Source: Mycobacterium botniense (lineage in GTDB: Bacteria; Actinomycetota; Actinomycetes; Mycobacteriales; Mycobacteriaceae). Taken from it: DNA of 64,000 bases. How positions within the stretch are numbered: the stretch's first letter is position 1; each line of letters opens with the position of its first letter. Shown one piece after another: positions 1-9,512 of the stretch. Under the pieces are notes generated by a model, which saw only the letters and a list, made by a program, of their open reading frames with translations, was not told where the DNA came from and searched no databases. The translations under genes and the position numbers were made by a program. The DNA lies in assembly GCF_010723305.1 (NCBI RefSeq), contig NZ_BLKW01000002.1, positions 186,001-250,000 on the forward strand, read 5' to 3'.

Positions 1-1191
1 CGCGACACCGATCTGATGGTCGCTGCGCTGACCGCCTTGGGCCTGCGGGTGGATGCGGCCGGTTCTGCGCTGGCGGTGAGCGGGCGCATCGGACCCGGCC
101 GCAATGCGCGAGTGCATTGCGGGCTGGCCGGCACCGTGCTGCGTTTCGTCCCGCCGCTGGCGGCGCTGGGCCGCTCGACGGTGGAGTTCGACGGTGATGA
201 ACAAGCCCGGGCGCGGCCCATCGCACCGCTGCTGAGTGCGTTACGCGGTCTGGGTGTGGATGTCGACGGCGTGGGCCTTCCGTTCCGGGTCCGGGGATCC
301 GGCACGGTCCGCGGCGGCACGGTCGCGATCGACGCCTCGGCATCCTCGCAGTTCGTTTCCGGCCTGCTGTTGTGCGGGGCGTCGTTCGTCAACGGACTGA
401 CCGTGCAGCACACCGGTCCGCCGCTGCCGTCTGCGCCGCATATCACGATGACGGTGGCCATGCTGCGGCAGGCCGGGGTCGACGTCGACGACTCGACACC
501 CAGCCGCTGGCAGGTACGGCCCGGTCCGGTCGCGGCGCGGCCCTGGCGCATCGAACCGGATTTGTCCAACGCCGTTCCGTTCCTGGCGGCCGCCGTGGTC
601 AGTGGGGGCACGGTGCGCATCAGCGGCTGGCCGGCGACCAGCATCCAGCCCGCCGACCTCGTGACGGATATCCTGCGGCGGCTGAACTCTGTTGTCACCC
701 AAACTGATTCGTATCTGGAGGTGCGTGGGTCAGCGGTATATGAGGGCCTGGACGTCGACTTGCATGACGTCGGTGAGCTGACCCCGGCGGTGGCGGCACT
801 GGCGGCGCTGGCGCGTCCGGGCGCGGTGTCGCGGCTGACCGGTATCGCTCATCTGCGCGGCCACGAGACCGACCGGCTGGCGGCGTTGAGCACCGAGATC
901 AACCGGCTCGGTGGCAACTGCCAGCAGCTCCCCGATGGTCTGGTCATCACGGCGACACCGCTGCGGCCGGGTCTGTGGCGGTCGTATGCCGATCATCGGA
1001 TGGCGATGGCCGGAGCAATCGTCGGCCTGCGCGTCGCTGGGGTCGCCGTGGAGGATATTGCGTGCACCGCCAAGACACTGCCGGACTTCCCGCAGCTCTG
1101 GGCTGACATGATGGCCGATTCCGGTCCCGACGGTGCGGACCGGGACGGCGCGATCACACGCCGCGAACACACGCGAGGGCCCGGCGGTTGA
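1..1191 (+). CDS. aroA: 3-phosphoshikimate 1-carboxyvinyltransferase (EPSP synthase), 5' truncated by window edge
   Basis: Sixth step of the shikimate pathway: joins phosphoenolpyruvate to shikimate-3-phosphate to give EPSP, leading to chorismate and aromatic amino acids. The reading frame is open from base 1, so the true start lies upstream; about 396 codons are visible. Motifs seen are the first EPSP-synthase signature in diverged form (GLAGTVLRF), the second ([11 protein letters not shown]) and the active-site YADHRMAMA near the C-terminus. The last codon overlaps the start of the GTPase gene (TTGA), indicating translational coupling. Order aroA-rsgA matches Rv3227-Rv3228. Identification is firm; only the 5' end is missing. 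Confidence 0.96.
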   Translation, partial: RDTDLMVAALTALGLRVDAAGSALAVSGRIGPGRNARVHCGLAGTVLRFVPPLAALGRSTVEFDGDEQARARPIAPLLSALRGLGVDVDGVGLPFRVRGSGTVRGGTVAIDASASSQFVSGLLLCGASFVNGLTVQHTGPPLPSAPHITMTVAMLRQAGVDVDDSTPSRWQVRPGPVAARPWRIEPDLSNAVPFLAAAVVSGGTVRISGWPATSIQPADLVTDILRRLNSVVTQTDSYLEVRGSAVYEGLDVDLHDVGELTPAVAALAALARPGAVSRLTGIAHLRGHETDRLAALSTEINRLGGNCQQLPDGLVITATPLRPGLWRSYADHRMAMAGAIVGLRVAGVAVEDIACTAKTLPDFPQLWADMMADSGPDGADRDGAITRREHTRGPGG

Positions 1192-2180
1192 GGCCCGGCG
1201 ACTACGACGAATCCGACGTCAAGATCCGCTCCGGCAAGGGATCACGGCCGCGGACCAAGACCCGTCCCCGACACGCCCACGCGAAACCGGCCATGGTGGT
1301 CAGTGTCGACCGCGGCCGCTGGGGATGCGTCCTCGGCGGCGACCCGAATCGTCGGGTCACTGCCATGCGGGCACGCGAGCTGGGCCGCACTTCGATCGTT
1401 GTCGGCGACGACGTCGACCTTGTCGGCGACCTCTCCGGGCGCCCGGATACCCTGGCCCGCATTGTGCGGCGCGGGCCGCGACGAACGGTGCTGCGGCGCA
1501 CCGCCGACGACACCGACCCCGCTGAGCGGGTGGTGGTGGCCAACGCTGATCAACTGCTGATCGTCGTGGCGCTGGCCGACCCGCCGCCACGCACCGGGCT
1601 CGTCGACCGTGCGCTGATAGCTGCCTACGCCGGCGGGCTGACCCCGATCCTGTGCCTGACCAAGACCGACCTCGCCCCCCCGGGGCCGTTCGCCGCACAG
1701 TTCGCCGACTTAGACTTGCACATCGTCACCGCCGGGCGTGACGACCCGCTCGACGCGGTCGTTCACTTATTGACCGGGAAAGTCACCGTGCTGCTGGGAC
1801 ATTCCGGAGTAGGTAAATCAACGTTGGTGAATCGTCTTGTGCCCGAAGCGGATCGCGCTGTCGGCGCGGTGACCGAGATCGGCAAGGGGCGGCACACCTC
1901 GGCGCAGTCGGTGGCGCTGCCACTCGACAAATCAGGGAATGCGTCCGGCTGGGTGATCGACACTCCCGGCGTTCGCTCGTTCGGACTGGCGCATATCGAG
2001 CCCGATGATGTGCTGTTGGCGTTCTCAGATCTGGCCGTCGCCATCGGCGACTGTCCGCGGGGCTGCGGGCACATGGGCCCGCCCGCCGATCCCGAATGCG
2101 CGCTAGACGCCCTGACCGGCCAGGCCGCCCGCCGCGTCGCCGCAGCGAGACGCCTGCTGGCGGTGCTCCGACGCTCTTAG
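1188..2180 (+). CDS. rsgA: Ribosome small-subunit-dependent GTPase A
   Basis: Circularly permuted GTPase that checks late 30S ribosomal subunit maturation. 330 residues starting at a TTG whose bases overlap the aroA stop codon. G-motifs occur in the permuted order typical of the family: G4 TKTD (about residue 155), then G1 GHSGVGKST (about 205), then G3 DTPG (about 262). A C-terminal zinc-binding cluster follows ([10 protein letters not shown] then C-A-L). The N-terminus is basic. TTG is chosen because it gives the [10 protein letters not shown] start I recall for Rv3228 and the overlap suggests coupling to aroA. No defect seen. Confidence 0.93.
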   Translation: MRPGDYDESDVKIRSGKGSRPRTKTRPRHAHAKPAMVVSVDRGRWGCVLGGDPNRRVTAMRARELGRTSIVVGDDVDLVGDLSGRPDTLARIVRRGPRRTVLRRTADDTDPAERVVVANADQLLIVVALADPPPRTGLVDRALIAAYAGGLTPILCLTKTDLAPPGPFAAQFADLDLHIVTAGRDDPLDAVVHLLTGKVTVLLGHSGVGKSTLVNRLVPEADRAVGAVTEIGKGRHTSAQSVALPLDKSGNASGWVIDTPGVRSFGLAHIEPDDVLLAFSDLAVAIGDCPRGCGHMGPPADPECALDALTGQAARRVAAARRLLAVLRRS

Positions 2181-2339
2181 CGGGCACAACCCGGCCAGCG
2201 TGCGCACCTGAGGCCGTTGGCGCGCACAGCTCAGACGATCCATGTGCTGTCTTGGCCAGCTGACAGCAAATTTGCAGCAGACCCACTGCCGAAGGGCCAT
2301 ACCAAAAGCGGGGGGTGGAATACCCTTGCGCTCAAGGCG

Positions 2340-2771
2340 ATGACAACAACGCCAAATTCATCCCCCAATAGCCCGCGGCCCGCGCTGCCGGGTCTGGCGG
2401 TGCTGCTCACGCTGGTGATCGGCATTACTGCCGCTGCCATCGTGTCGGTGTTCTGCTGGAAACGTGATCCCGCAACGCCGACAGGTTCGATCGCGGTTTC
2501 ACAAAGCGTGTCCCCGCCGCCGAACCCATTAGACCGGGATGGCCGATTTCTGTTCCTGCTGGAAGCACAGGGGCTTCAACTGTCGGGGGGCCGTGACGCC
2601 AGCATCAACGATGCGCACGCCGTGTGCTCACGCGTGGCGGCCGGCGAGAGCGAAGCGCAAATCGTCAAAGACATTGTCCGGGGATCACCGGGCATGTCCC
2701 CGGACACGGCAGCCGATTTCGCCGACACTGCTATCACCGTGTATTGCCCGCACGGTTCGGAGACCCCATAG
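2340..2771 (+). CDS. DUF732 domain membrane-anchored protein
   Basis: 143 residues, function unknown. One hydrophobic segment at about residues 17-39 anchors the protein, followed by a Pro/Ser-rich linker and a C-terminal DUF732-like domain: F-L-L at the start, AHAVC in the middle and a second Cys in YCPH at the end. The two Cys could form a disulphide outside the membrane. DUF732 is an actinobacterial, mainly mycobacterial family of secreted or anchored small proteins. The ATG at 2340 is preferred over an upstream in-frame start at 2217 because the extra 41 residues are not membrane-like and lie in the intergenic region. It follows rsgA by 159 bp and faces desA3; I do not recall this gene at this place in M. 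tuberculosis. Confidence 0.75.
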   Translation: MTTTPNSSPNSPRPALPGLAVLLTLVIGITAAAIVSVFCWKRDPATPTGSIAVSQSVSPPPNPLDRDGRFLFLLEAQGLQLSGGRDASINDAHAVCSRVAAGESEAQIVKDIVRGSPGMSPDTAADFADTAITVYCPHGSETP

Positions 2772-2908
2772 TCACAACGCTCGCCCTGCGCGTGCCCGCG
2801 TCGCCGGTCCGACGACATCCGGTAGCGCGCCCCCGGTTGCCGGACGCTGGCATATCGGGCACCAAAACCCGCACCCGCAGACCCGCCCCCTTGCTGCGGC
2901 AGGCGCGC

Positions 2909-4192
2909 TCACGCGCAGCGCGACGGCGCCGCAACGGGTGGTGACCCGGCGCGCCTTTGCCGTCGCCAACCCCGCACGGCGGCCATCGCGGTCTTCAGGC
3001 CCCGTCGGCGTCCGGTAGCCGGGTCGGTGCCTGTGACACCGGGCGCCAGCTCGGCGAACATCCGCTCACTGCGGGTCTCCGGCGCATTGTCGGCGGTATC
3101 ACGCAAAAATGTGTCGGGCAGTGACAGTTTCGCGATGGTCCGCCATGCCTTGGCATACTGCAGCAGAAATGAGCCCGTGGTGTAGGGCAGGTCGTATTTG
3201 TCGCAGACCTCACGCACCCGCATCGAGATCTCAGCGAGCCGGTTGCTGGGCAGATCCGGGTAGAGATGGTGTTCGATCTGGTGACACAGGTTGCCGCTCA
3301 TGAACCGCATCACCGGCCCGGCGTTGAAGTTGGCGCTGCCGAGCATCTGACGCAGATACCACTGACCCTTGGTCTCGCCGACCATGTCGGTTTTGGTGAA
3401 TTTCTCTGCGCCATCAGGGAAATGACCACAGAAGATGACCGCGTTGGACCACAGGTTGCGGATCACGTTGGCGATCGCGTTGGCCGTCAACGTCGATGCG
3501 TATGTCGCGCCGGGCGACAGGGCGGTCAGCGCCGGAAACGCGACATAGTCCTTGAACAGCTGGCGACTGGCTTTTCGCATGAACAGCCGAAAACGGGTCC
3601 GGGTCTCTTCGGGGGCCGCCCGGCCCTTGACGACTTTGCCGAGCTCCACATGCTGCAAAGCCACTCCCCACTCGAAACCGATCGCCAGCACGGTGTTGAA
3701 CAGCAGGTTGAACAGGTTATGCGGCTTCCAGCGCTGATCCCGGGTGACCCGCAGCAGGCCGTAGCCCACATCGTCGTCCATGCCCAGGATGTTGGTGTAT
3801 TTGTGGTGCACGAAATTGTGGTTGTAGCGCCAGTGCTTGGCGGCCCCGAGGTTGTCCCACTCCCAGCTCGACGAGTGAATCTCCGGATCGTTCATCCAGT
3901 CCCACTGGCCGTGCATGACGTTGTGGCCGATCTCCATGTTTTCGATGATCTTGGCCATGCCGAGGGTCACCGCGCCGGCCCACCACGCCCAGCGCCGCGA
4001 GCCGGCGGTCAGCAGCACCCGGCCGGCCACCTCCAGCCCGCGCTGTGCGGCGATAGTGCGCCGGATATACCGCGCGTCGCGTTCCCCGAGGGAGTCTTCG
4101 ATATCGCGGCGGATGGCATCCAGCTCCACCGCCAAATTTTCCACATCTGCGTCGGTGAGGTGCGCAAAGACGTCCACATCGGTGATCGCCAT
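2909..4192 (-). CDS. desA3: Membrane stearoyl-CoA delta-9 desaturase
   Basis: Integral-membrane di-iron desaturase that converts stearoyl-CoA to oleoyl-CoA for phospholipids and triacylglycerol. 427 residues, the same length as I recall for DesA3 (Rv3229c). The three histidine boxes are present: GHNVMHG, HNFVHHKYTN and HQIEHHLYP. It receives electrons from the ferredoxin-type reductase encoded immediately upstream, as established for the Rv3229c/Rv3230c pair. The 89-bp gap between the two genes contains a perfect inverted repeat (4245-4268), so the desaturase may also have its own regulated promoter. The start ATG at 4192 gives the expected MAITDVDVFAHL N-terminus. Confidence 0.95.
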   Translation of the reverse strand: MAITDVDVFAHLTDADVENLAVELDAIRRDIEDSLGERDARYIRRTIAAQRGLEVAGRVLLTAGSRRWAWWAGAVTLGMAKIIENMEIGHNVMHGQWDWMNDPEIHSSSWEWDNLGAAKHWRYNHNFVHHKYTNILGMDDDVGYGLLRVTRDQRWKPHNLFNLLFNTVLAIGFEWGVALQHVELGKVVKGRAAPEETRTRFRLFMRKASRQLFKDYVAFPALTALSPGATYASTLTANAIANVIRNLWSNAVIFCGHFPDGAEKFTKTDMVGETKGQWYLRQMLGSANFNAGPVMRFMSGNLCHQIEHHLYPDLPSNRLAEISMRVREVCDKYDLPYTTGSFLLQYAKAWRTIAKLSLPDTFLRDTADNAPETRSERMFAELAPGVTGTDPATGRRRGLKTAMAAVRGWRRQRRAGSPPVAAPSRCA

Positions 4193-4244
4193 CTGTGATC
4201 TGTTGCCCTTCCGCCGTTCTAACCCGTCGCTGACCTACGCTATC

Positions 4245-4268
4245 GTAACCTACGAACGCGTAGGTTAC
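4245..4268. promoter_or_regulatory. Inverted-repeat operator upstream of desA3
   Basis: Perfect 10-bp inverted repeat GTAACCTACG (4245-4254) and CGTAGGTTAC (4259-4268) with a 4-bp spacer, 53-76 bp before the desA3 start. A further direct half-site ACCTACG lies at 4233-4239. Size and symmetry fit a TetR-family dimer site. The core TACG-N4-CGTA is also found in the palindrome upstream of the reductase gene. The regulator is not identified. Confidence 0.65.
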
Positions 4269-4281
4269 CAGTCAGTAGCCG

Positions 4282-5445
4282 TTAGATGTCGAGGACACAA
4301 TCCCCGGATGCCGCCGAGATACAGGTCTGAATCCGGGTGCCGAAGTGGTGTTCAACGCCGGTTCGCAGATCGCGGACGTGGCCGTCCAGCAGGGGGACGA
4401 CGCAGGATTTGCAGATACCCATCCGGCAGCCGAAGGGCATCCGCACTCCCACGCTCTCACCGGCATCCATCAGTGAGGTCGCCGCGTCGGCGGCAACACT
4501 TTGTCCGCTTCTGGCGAAGGTGACCGTGCCCCCCGCCCCGGCAGCCGCTGCCCGCGACACCGCGAATCGCTCCACGTGCAGCCGCTCGCTGATATCCGCC
4601 GAAGACCACACTTTCTCAGCCTGGTTGAGCATGCCCTCCGGCCCGCAGACCCAGGTCTGGCGCTCCCGCCAATCGGGGACCTCATCATCAAGCCGGGTGA
4701 GGTCGAGCCTGCCCTCAACGCGGGTCGCGCGTATCCGCAACCGGTAACCCGGATGATTTCGGGCCAGCTCGCTCAGTTCGCCGGCAAACATCACGTCGGC
4801 TGCGGTCGGTGCCGAATGCAGATGCTCGATGTCGGTGATCTGGTTGCGCCGCACCAATGTTCGCAGCATCGACATGACCGGGGTGATGCCGGACCCGCCG
4901 GTGAGGAACAGGATGGCGGCCGGCGCCGGATCGGGGAGCACGAAATTGCCCTGCGGGGCCGCCAGTCGCACAATCGTCCCGGGTTCGACCCCGCTCACCA
5001 GATGAGACGACAGGAAGCCCTCGGGCATCGCCTTGACGGTGATGGTGATGGTGCGTGTCCGCCGTCGGGCGCCCTCGGTCACCGGGCTTGACGTGAGCGA
5101 ATACGAGCGCCACCACCAGCGCCCGTTGACCAGCAGACCGATCCCGATGTACTGGCCCGGCTGGTAGTCGAAGCTGAAGCCCCAGCCCGGTTTGATGACC
5201 AACGTTGCGGAATCTGCGGTTTCGCGGCGCACCGCCACGACGCGGCCGCGCAACTCCCGCGCCGACCACAGCGGATTAGCCAGGTGCAGGTAGTCATCCG
5301 GCAGCAGCGGGGTCGTGATGCGGGTGGCAATCTTGCGCAACACGTTCCAGCCCGGATGCTTGTCCGCGCCGACCACGGTGGGCTGCGTGGTGTCGACCAC
5401 GTTCGCGGTGAGGTTTGCCTGTTTCTTGGAGGGAAGGGAGTTCAT
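4282..5445 (-). CDS. FAD/NAD(P)H and 2Fe-2S oxidoreductase, electron donor to DesA3
   Basis: 387-residue flavin reductase with a C-terminal plant-type ferredoxin domain, equivalent to Rv3230c, which passes NADPH electrons to DesA3. FAD-binding domain with RSYSLTSS (about residue 110), nucleotide-binding [12 protein letters not shown] (about 200), and a 2Fe-2S loop CRMGICKSC with a fourth Cys in IQTCIS near the C-terminus. A longer frame is open upstream, but the ATG at 5445 has a good ribosome-binding site (AGGAG six bases before it) and gives the expected length. A 14-bp perfect palindrome lies 74 bp upstream. Confidence 0.92.
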   Translation of the reverse strand: MNSLPSKKQANLTANVVDTTQPTVVGADKHPGWNVLRKIATRITTPLLPDDYLHLANPLWSARELRGRVVAVRRETADSATLVIKPGWGFSFDYQPGQYIGIGLLVNGRWWWRSYSLTSSPVTEGARRRTRTITITVKAMPEGFLSSHLVSGVEPGTIVRLAAPQGNFVLPDPAPAAILFLTGGSGITPVMSMLRTLVRRNQITDIEHLHSAPTAADVMFAGELSELARNHPGYRLRIRATRVEGRLDLTRLDDEVPDWRERQTWVCGPEGMLNQAEKVWSSADISERLHVERFAVSRAAAAGAGGTVTFARSGQSVAADAATSLMDAGESVGVRMPFGCRMGICKSCVVPLLDGHVRDLRTGVEHHFGTRIQTCISAASGDCVLDI

Positions 5446-5518
5446 CGGAAGCTCCTGCTCACGGTGGAATGGCGGCCTCATGCCACTCACGGAGTGCGGC
5501 TTCCCGCCCCCGGCGAAC

Positions 5519-5532
5519 TTACGGTACCGTAA
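5519..5532. promoter_or_regulatory. 14-bp perfect palindrome upstream of the desaturase reductase
   Basis: TTACGGTACCGTAA is a perfect palindrome 74-87 bp before the reductase start codon, in the short gap between that gene and the Rv3231c-like gene. Its 12-bp core, TACG-GTAC-CGTA, has the same TACG-N4-CGTA form as the inverted repeat before desA3. A common repressor sensing acyl-CoA or fatty acid is the simplest reading; this is inference. Confidence 0.6.
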
Positions 5533-5569
5533 CCCATGGGCGCAGCTCCAGTCGCACAGCCGTCCGGAC

Positions 5570-6067
5570 TCACAGCAGCTCCAGCAGAAACGGCAGCTCT
5601 TGGGTGGCGTACCAGGCCAAGTCGTAGTCCTGAGCGTCGCCGACGACCAGTTCAGCATCTTCGTCGCCGAGATCGGCCGCGTCGATCACCGCCATCGCCG
5701 CCGTGACAGCCGGCTCCGCCGCTGCATTGTCGACGAATACGGCGACAACGTGGTCGAGGGAAACCGGTTCACCAAGTTTGACGACAGCATCGTCGAGATC
5801 AGGCCGGCATGTGACATCGTTGACATCGGCGACCAGCACCGCGCGTCGCGGCGGCATCTTCTGATCGGTGTCGGCGGCCAACAGCCGCAGTGACGCCAGC
5901 GCGGCCTCGCGCAGCGCCACCTCGGCGAGTTCCTCCTCGTCACCGCTGGCGTAGGTTTCGCGCAGCGTCGGTGTCACCGCGAACGCGGTGCCGCCCGCTG
6001 GCCACAGTGCACCCTCGGCGACCAGCAGCTGCAGCGTGGCCAAAGTGGCCGGCACATAGACCCGCAT
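5570..6067 (-). CDS. Conserved actinobacterial protein (Rv3231c type)
   Basis: 165 residues, acidic, no signal peptide or membrane segment; function unknown. Recognised by position and by the N-terminus [16 protein letters not shown], which I recall for Rv3231c (possibly DUF6912). Alternating hydrophobic strands ([19 protein letters not shown]) suggest a compact alpha/beta fold. The ATG at 6067 is chosen over a GTG at 6115 because the longer form adds 16 unconserved residues. It ends 125 bp before the reductase start with the palindrome between them, so it probably is not in the same regulated unit. Confidence 0.75.
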   Translation of the reverse strand: MRVYVPATLATLQLLVAEGALWPAGGTAFAVTPTLRETYASGDEEELAEVALREAALASLRLLAADTDQKMPPRRAVLVADVNDVTCRPDLDDAVVKLGEPVSLDHVVAVFVDNAAAEPAVTAAMAVIDAADLGDEDAELVVGDAQDYDLAWYATQELPFLLELL

Positions 6068-6228
6068 CACGGCACCCACATCGGGCTTGTTGTTGACACC
6101 TATCAACGGTGCCACAAACGCTTAGCCGTCAGGTGCCCCAGGTCGTCCCCTCAGCACCGGCGAGGCGGCTGGTTGCCGCGCCCCCGGGCAACGCGACGCT
6201 GTGGGCGGGCCGCGGCGGCTGCGCCCGC

Positions 6229-7638
6229 TTACTGCGCGGCTTCCAACAGCTCGTCGAGTGACTCACTGAGCAGCGACGGCAGCAAGTCGACATCGCTCAT
6301 CGCGTCATGGTCGGCGTTGATCCCGAAATACAGCATCCCGTTGTACGACGTCACTCCGATAGCCAGCGCCTGATTGTGCAGCAGCGGGGGCACGGCATAG
6401 GCCTCCAGCAGTTTGGCGCCGGCGATATACATCTGCGCCTGACCACCGGGTGCGTTGGTGATCAACAAGTTGAACATCCTGGCCGAAAAACCGGTGGCCA
6501 CCCGGATACCCATGGCGTGCAGGGTCGGCGGGGCGAACCCGGACAATGTCAGCATCGTGCGGGCATCGACCAGGCTGCCCGCCACCGGGTGCGACTCGGT
6601 GGCGTGAGCGATCTGCGACAGCCGCACGACGGCGTTGCCCTCCCCCACCGGCAGGTCGACAAGGAACGGAATCACCTGACCGATCGCGCGGCCCGGGTTA
6701 CGCGCATCAAAACGGCTCTCGGGATAGACCGGCATCGGTGCCATCGCCCGGATCAGGGCGGTGGGTGCCAGCGCCTCGCCGCGTGCCAGCAACCAGCCGC
6801 GCAGCGCGCCGGTGACCACCGCCAACACCACATCGTTGATATCGCAGTCGTAGCGCGCACGCACAGCCCGGTAATCCTCCAGGCGTCCACGGGCCACGGC
6901 CAGTCGTCGATTGCGGGAGACCTGGGCATTCAGCGGGCTGTTGGGGGCGCTGCCACGGGCCCAGGTGCGTGCCCTGCCGACCAGCCGCCGGCCGGCGTTG
7001 ACGACCTGCCCGGAATTCGTGACCAGCCCGGCGACCGCGGAACCGGCCGCCTGCAGCTGAGCCCGGGGACCGGAGATCCAGTCGCTGACTGCCCCCACCA
7101 GCAGCCGGGTCGTGCCGGGGTCGCGCTCGGGTATCCAGATGTCCTCGGGAGCCGGTGGCGGACGACGAGTCCGGTCGACGATGACATGGCTGAGCGCCAG
7201 CGCCGTCATCCCGTCGATCAGTGCTTGATGCGACTTGGTGTAGAGCGCAATCCGGTTCTTGGCCAACCCCTCGACCAGGTACATCTCCCACAGGGGCCGT
7301 GACTTGTCGAGCGGGCGTGCGGCCAGCTGGGCGATCATGTCGTGCAGTTGCTCGTCGCTGCCGGGTGACGGCAGCGCCGATCGGCGGACGTGGTAGGTGA
7401 TATCGAAATCGCCGTCGTCGATCCACACCGGCCGCCCCAGGCCCAGCATCACTTCGCGGACTTTCTTCCGATATCTCGGTACCTGCGGCAGCCGCTGCTC
7501 GACGGTGGCCAGCAGCGTCTCGTAGCTCAACCCGGTACGCGGGCGGCGCAGGATCGCCAGCGATCCGACATACATCGGGGTGGCCGTGTTCTCCAATCGA
7601 TAAAAGGACGCATCCGACGCCGACAGCCGGGTCACCAT
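6229..7638 (-). CDS. tgs3: Wax ester synthase/diacylglycerol acyltransferase family protein (TGS3-like), intact
   Basis: Acyl-CoA:diacylglycerol acyltransferase-type enzyme for storage-lipid synthesis; 469 residues. The usual active-site HHxxxDG appears as SHQALIDG, with the first His replaced by Ser but the catalytic second His and the DG kept. A WS/DGAT C-terminal domain follows, with TNAPGGQAQMYIAGAKL. The start at 7638 has a strong ribosome-binding site (AAGGAGGA eight bases before). In M. tuberculosis I recall the corresponding coding sequence as two genes, Rv3234c (271 aa, tgs3) and Rv3233c (196 aa), whose lengths sum to about this protein; here it is one uninterrupted frame. Activity is uncertain because of the altered motif. 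Confidence 0.88.
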   Translation of the reverse strand: MVTRLSASDASFYRLENTATPMYVGSLAILRRPRTGLSYETLLATVEQRLPQVPRYRKKVREVMLGLGRPVWIDDGDFDITYHVRRSALPSPGSDEQLHDMIAQLAARPLDKSRPLWEMYLVEGLAKNRIALYTKSHQALIDGMTALALSHVIVDRTRRPPPAPEDIWIPERDPGTTRLLVGAVSDWISGPRAQLQAAGSAVAGLVTNSGQVVNAGRRLVGRARTWARGSAPNSPLNAQVSRNRRLAVARGRLEDYRAVRARYDCDINDVVLAVVTGALRGWLLARGEALAPTALIRAMAPMPVYPESRFDARNPGRAIGQVIPFLVDLPVGEGNAVVRLSQIAHATESHPVAGSLVDARTMLTLSGFAPPTLHAMGIRVATGFSARMFNLLITNAPGGQAQMYIAGAKLLEAYAVPPLLHNQALAIGVTSYNGMLYFGINADHDAMSDVDLLPSLLSESLDELLEAAQ

Positions 7639-7770
7639 TGCGCCGCTGTCCTCCTTGCTGATTCGGCCTGCCGCGGCATCACTGCCGCCCACGCTAACCG
7701 CTACCGGGAGACGGCGGGGGTGACGGTAAACGCAAAAGCGTGATCTGTGCGATGATTACCGCCGTCTGCC

Positions 7771-7812
7771 ACTCTCCAGCAGGCTCGCCCGTCCGACCGA
7801 CCACTGGAGAGT
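7771..7812 (+). promoter_or_regulatory. RNA hairpin covering the ribosome-binding site of the Rv3235-like gene
   Basis: ACTCTCCAG (7771-7779) and CTGGAGAGT (7804-7812) form a perfect 9-bp stem with a 24-nt loop. The 3' arm contains GGAGAG, the only good Shine-Dalgarno sequence in front of the TTG start at 7818. If transcription begins upstream, the stem would hide this site and make translation conditional. Complementarity is certain; regulation is inferred. Confidence 0.5.
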
Positions 7813-7817
7813 ACCCG

Positions 7818-8342
7818 TTGACCGACACGCCCAGTCCGCACCAGACATTCGCCGTGGCACCCGTCGTCGACTACGAGCCGGCGCCGCGGAATATCCGCCA
7901 ATGCCAGCCTGTATCGCCCTGGACGCTGCGGCAGCGGACAGATGCGCCACGCCGGCATCCCAGCCGGCACCCGGCGGCCACCGAGCCGAACGCGATGCCC
8001 GCGCCGATGCGGCAGGCGGCAACATTCGCCGACGCCGCGCTGCGGCGAATCCTGGAAGTCATCGACCGGCGCCGGCCGGCGCATCAGCTGCGCCCCCTGC
8101 TGGCGGCCCATCTCGTCGAAGCCCTGCTCGCGGGCAACCCGGCAGAGCCCGCACACACCGCGGCCGCGGTGCTGCGCCGAGTGCGACTCCAGCCGGTCGG
8201 CCGCAACAACGCCCTCAGCGCCGCCGAGGTGTTCGGCACCTACCGCCGCGGGCATCGGATTCACGCCATCGCCGGTCGCGTCGAACACACGATCGCGGGC
8301 CGGCAACCCCGGTGGCAGGTCGTCGCTTTGCACATCGGATAA
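7818..8342 (+). CDS. Rv3235 family protein (DUF6459-like)
   Basis: 174 residues if translation begins at the TTG at 7818, which has GGAGAG six bases upstream; an in-frame GTG at 7740 would give 200 residues. The N-terminal half is Pro/Arg-rich and probably disordered. The C-terminal half (from about residue 95) is the conserved domain: AALRRILEVIDRRRP, then VRLQPVGRNNALSAAEVFGTYRRGHR, then WQVVALHIG. This small Ala/Arg/Pro-rich family is found near secA in actinobacteria; its role is unknown. It faces the antiporter gene with an 8-bp gap. No membrane segment or Cys motif is seen. Confidence 0.75.
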   Translation: MTDTPSPHQTFAVAPVVDYEPAPRNIRQCQPVSPWTLRQRTDAPRRHPSRHPAATEPNAMPAPMRQAATFADAALRRILEVIDRRRPAHQLRPLLAAHLVEALLAGNPAEPAHTAAAVLRRVRLQPVGRNNALSAAEVFGTYRRGHRIHAIAGRVEHTIAGRQPRWQVVALHIG

Positions 8343-8350
8343 ACCACGTG

Positions 8351-9508
8351 CTAGGGCAGGCTGGCCTCGGCGGCCCGGGCGGGGCTCCCGGTGACGCGAG
8401 CCACCAGCGGTCCGGCGATGGCCATCACGAACACGTACGACATCGCCAGCGCAGCGACCCCGGTGATCGATGAGCCGACCAGTCCAATGATGATCAGCGA
8501 GAACTCGCCCCTGGCGATCAGGATGGTGCCGGCACGTACCTGCCCCCGCCGCGCCACGCCGTCACGCCGGGCGGCGAAGATCCCGGTCGCCAGCTTTGTC
8601 GCCGCAGTGACAGCGGCCAGCGCGACAGCGACCGGCAACACCGGCACCAGCCGCTGCGGATCAACCGACAGGCCAATTCCCAGAAAGAAAACCGCGGCGA
8701 ACAAATCACGCAACGGGCCCAGCACCCGACGGGCCCGGTCGGCCGTGTCGCCGGTCAGCGTCAGACCGACCAGAAACGCGCCGACAGCAGCCGAGGCGTG
8801 CACCGACTCGGCCACCGCCGCCACCATCAACGTGATTCCCAGTACCCGCAGCAGCAGCTGCTCGGAATCCGGGTGCGTCACCAGCCGCCCGACATGGTGG
8901 CCCCAGCGATAAGACGCCGAGACCGCAATCCACAGGGCGGTGACGGCGGCGGTCATGCTGCCCACCGCGTGCCACCAGCGACCACCGGACGCGACCACCG
9001 CGAAGAACGGCAAGTAGCCCGCCATCGCGAAATCCTCCAGCACCAGCAACGACAACACGGCCGGTGTCTCCCGGTTACCCAGCCGGCGCAGATCCTCCAG
9101 CAGCCGCGCGATCACACCCGAGGAGGAGACATAGGTGACACCGGCCAGCGCGAGGATGCCCACCGAGTCGAGTCCCACCAGCCAACCGGCCAGCGCGCCG
9201 GGCGTGGCGTTCAGGGCCACGTCGACCACCGCGGACGGCAGGTGGTGACGCAGGCTGCTGGCGAATTCGGTCGCGGAGAACTCCAGACCCAAGGTGAGCA
9301 AGAGCAGCACGATGCCGATGGGTGCGCCGGTGGTGATGAATTGGCCCGCAGCGGCCACCGGTACGATGCCGCCGTTGCCGAGGGCGAGACCGGCCAGCAG
9401 GTACACCGGGATCGGAGACAGCGCGAAACGGCGTGCACCAGCACCCAAAAGCGCGAGCGCGGTCAGGACGGCGCCGAGTTGCAACAACAGCGCCACCGAA
9501 ATTTCCAC
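8351..9508 (-). CDS. CPA2-family K+(Na+)/H+ antiporter membrane subunit (Rv3236c, KhtU-like)
   Basis: 385-residue polytopic membrane protein with about 11-12 hydrophobic helices. CPA2-type elements include LLLLTLGLEFSATEFA and the ion-site region LLVLEDFAMAGYLPF; LARGEFSLIIIGLVG near the end is typical of KefB/KhtU proteins. It starts only 4 bp after the gene for a soluble TrkA-C-domain protein, so the two are co-expressed. In Bacillus, KhtT (TrkA-C) gates KhtU (antiporter), and the pair exports K+ during alkaline or methylglyoxal stress. A similar role here is inferred from domain content and arrangement. Confidence 0.85.
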   Translation of the reverse strand: MEISVALLLQLGAVLTALALLGAGARRFALSPIPVYLLAGLALGNGGIVPVAAAGQFITTGAPIGIVLLLLTLGLEFSATEFASSLRHHLPSAVVDVALNATPGALAGWLVGLDSVGILALAGVTYVSSSGVIARLLEDLRRLGNRETPAVLSLLVLEDFAMAGYLPFFAVVASGGRWWHAVGSMTAAVTALWIAVSASYRWGHHVGRLVTHPDSEQLLLRVLGITLMVAAVAESVHASAAVGAFLVGLTLTGDTADRARRVLGPLRDLFAAVFFLGIGLSVDPQRLVPVLPVAVALAAVTAATKLATGIFAARRDGVARRGQVRAGTILIARGEFSLIIIGLVGSSITGVAALAMSYVFVMAIAGPLVARVTGSPARAAEASLP

Positions 9509-9512
9509 CAGC

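Noticed and set aside
3266..4198. 310-codon plus-strand frame opposite desA3
   Set aside because: Antisense shadow; desA3 has all histidine boxes.
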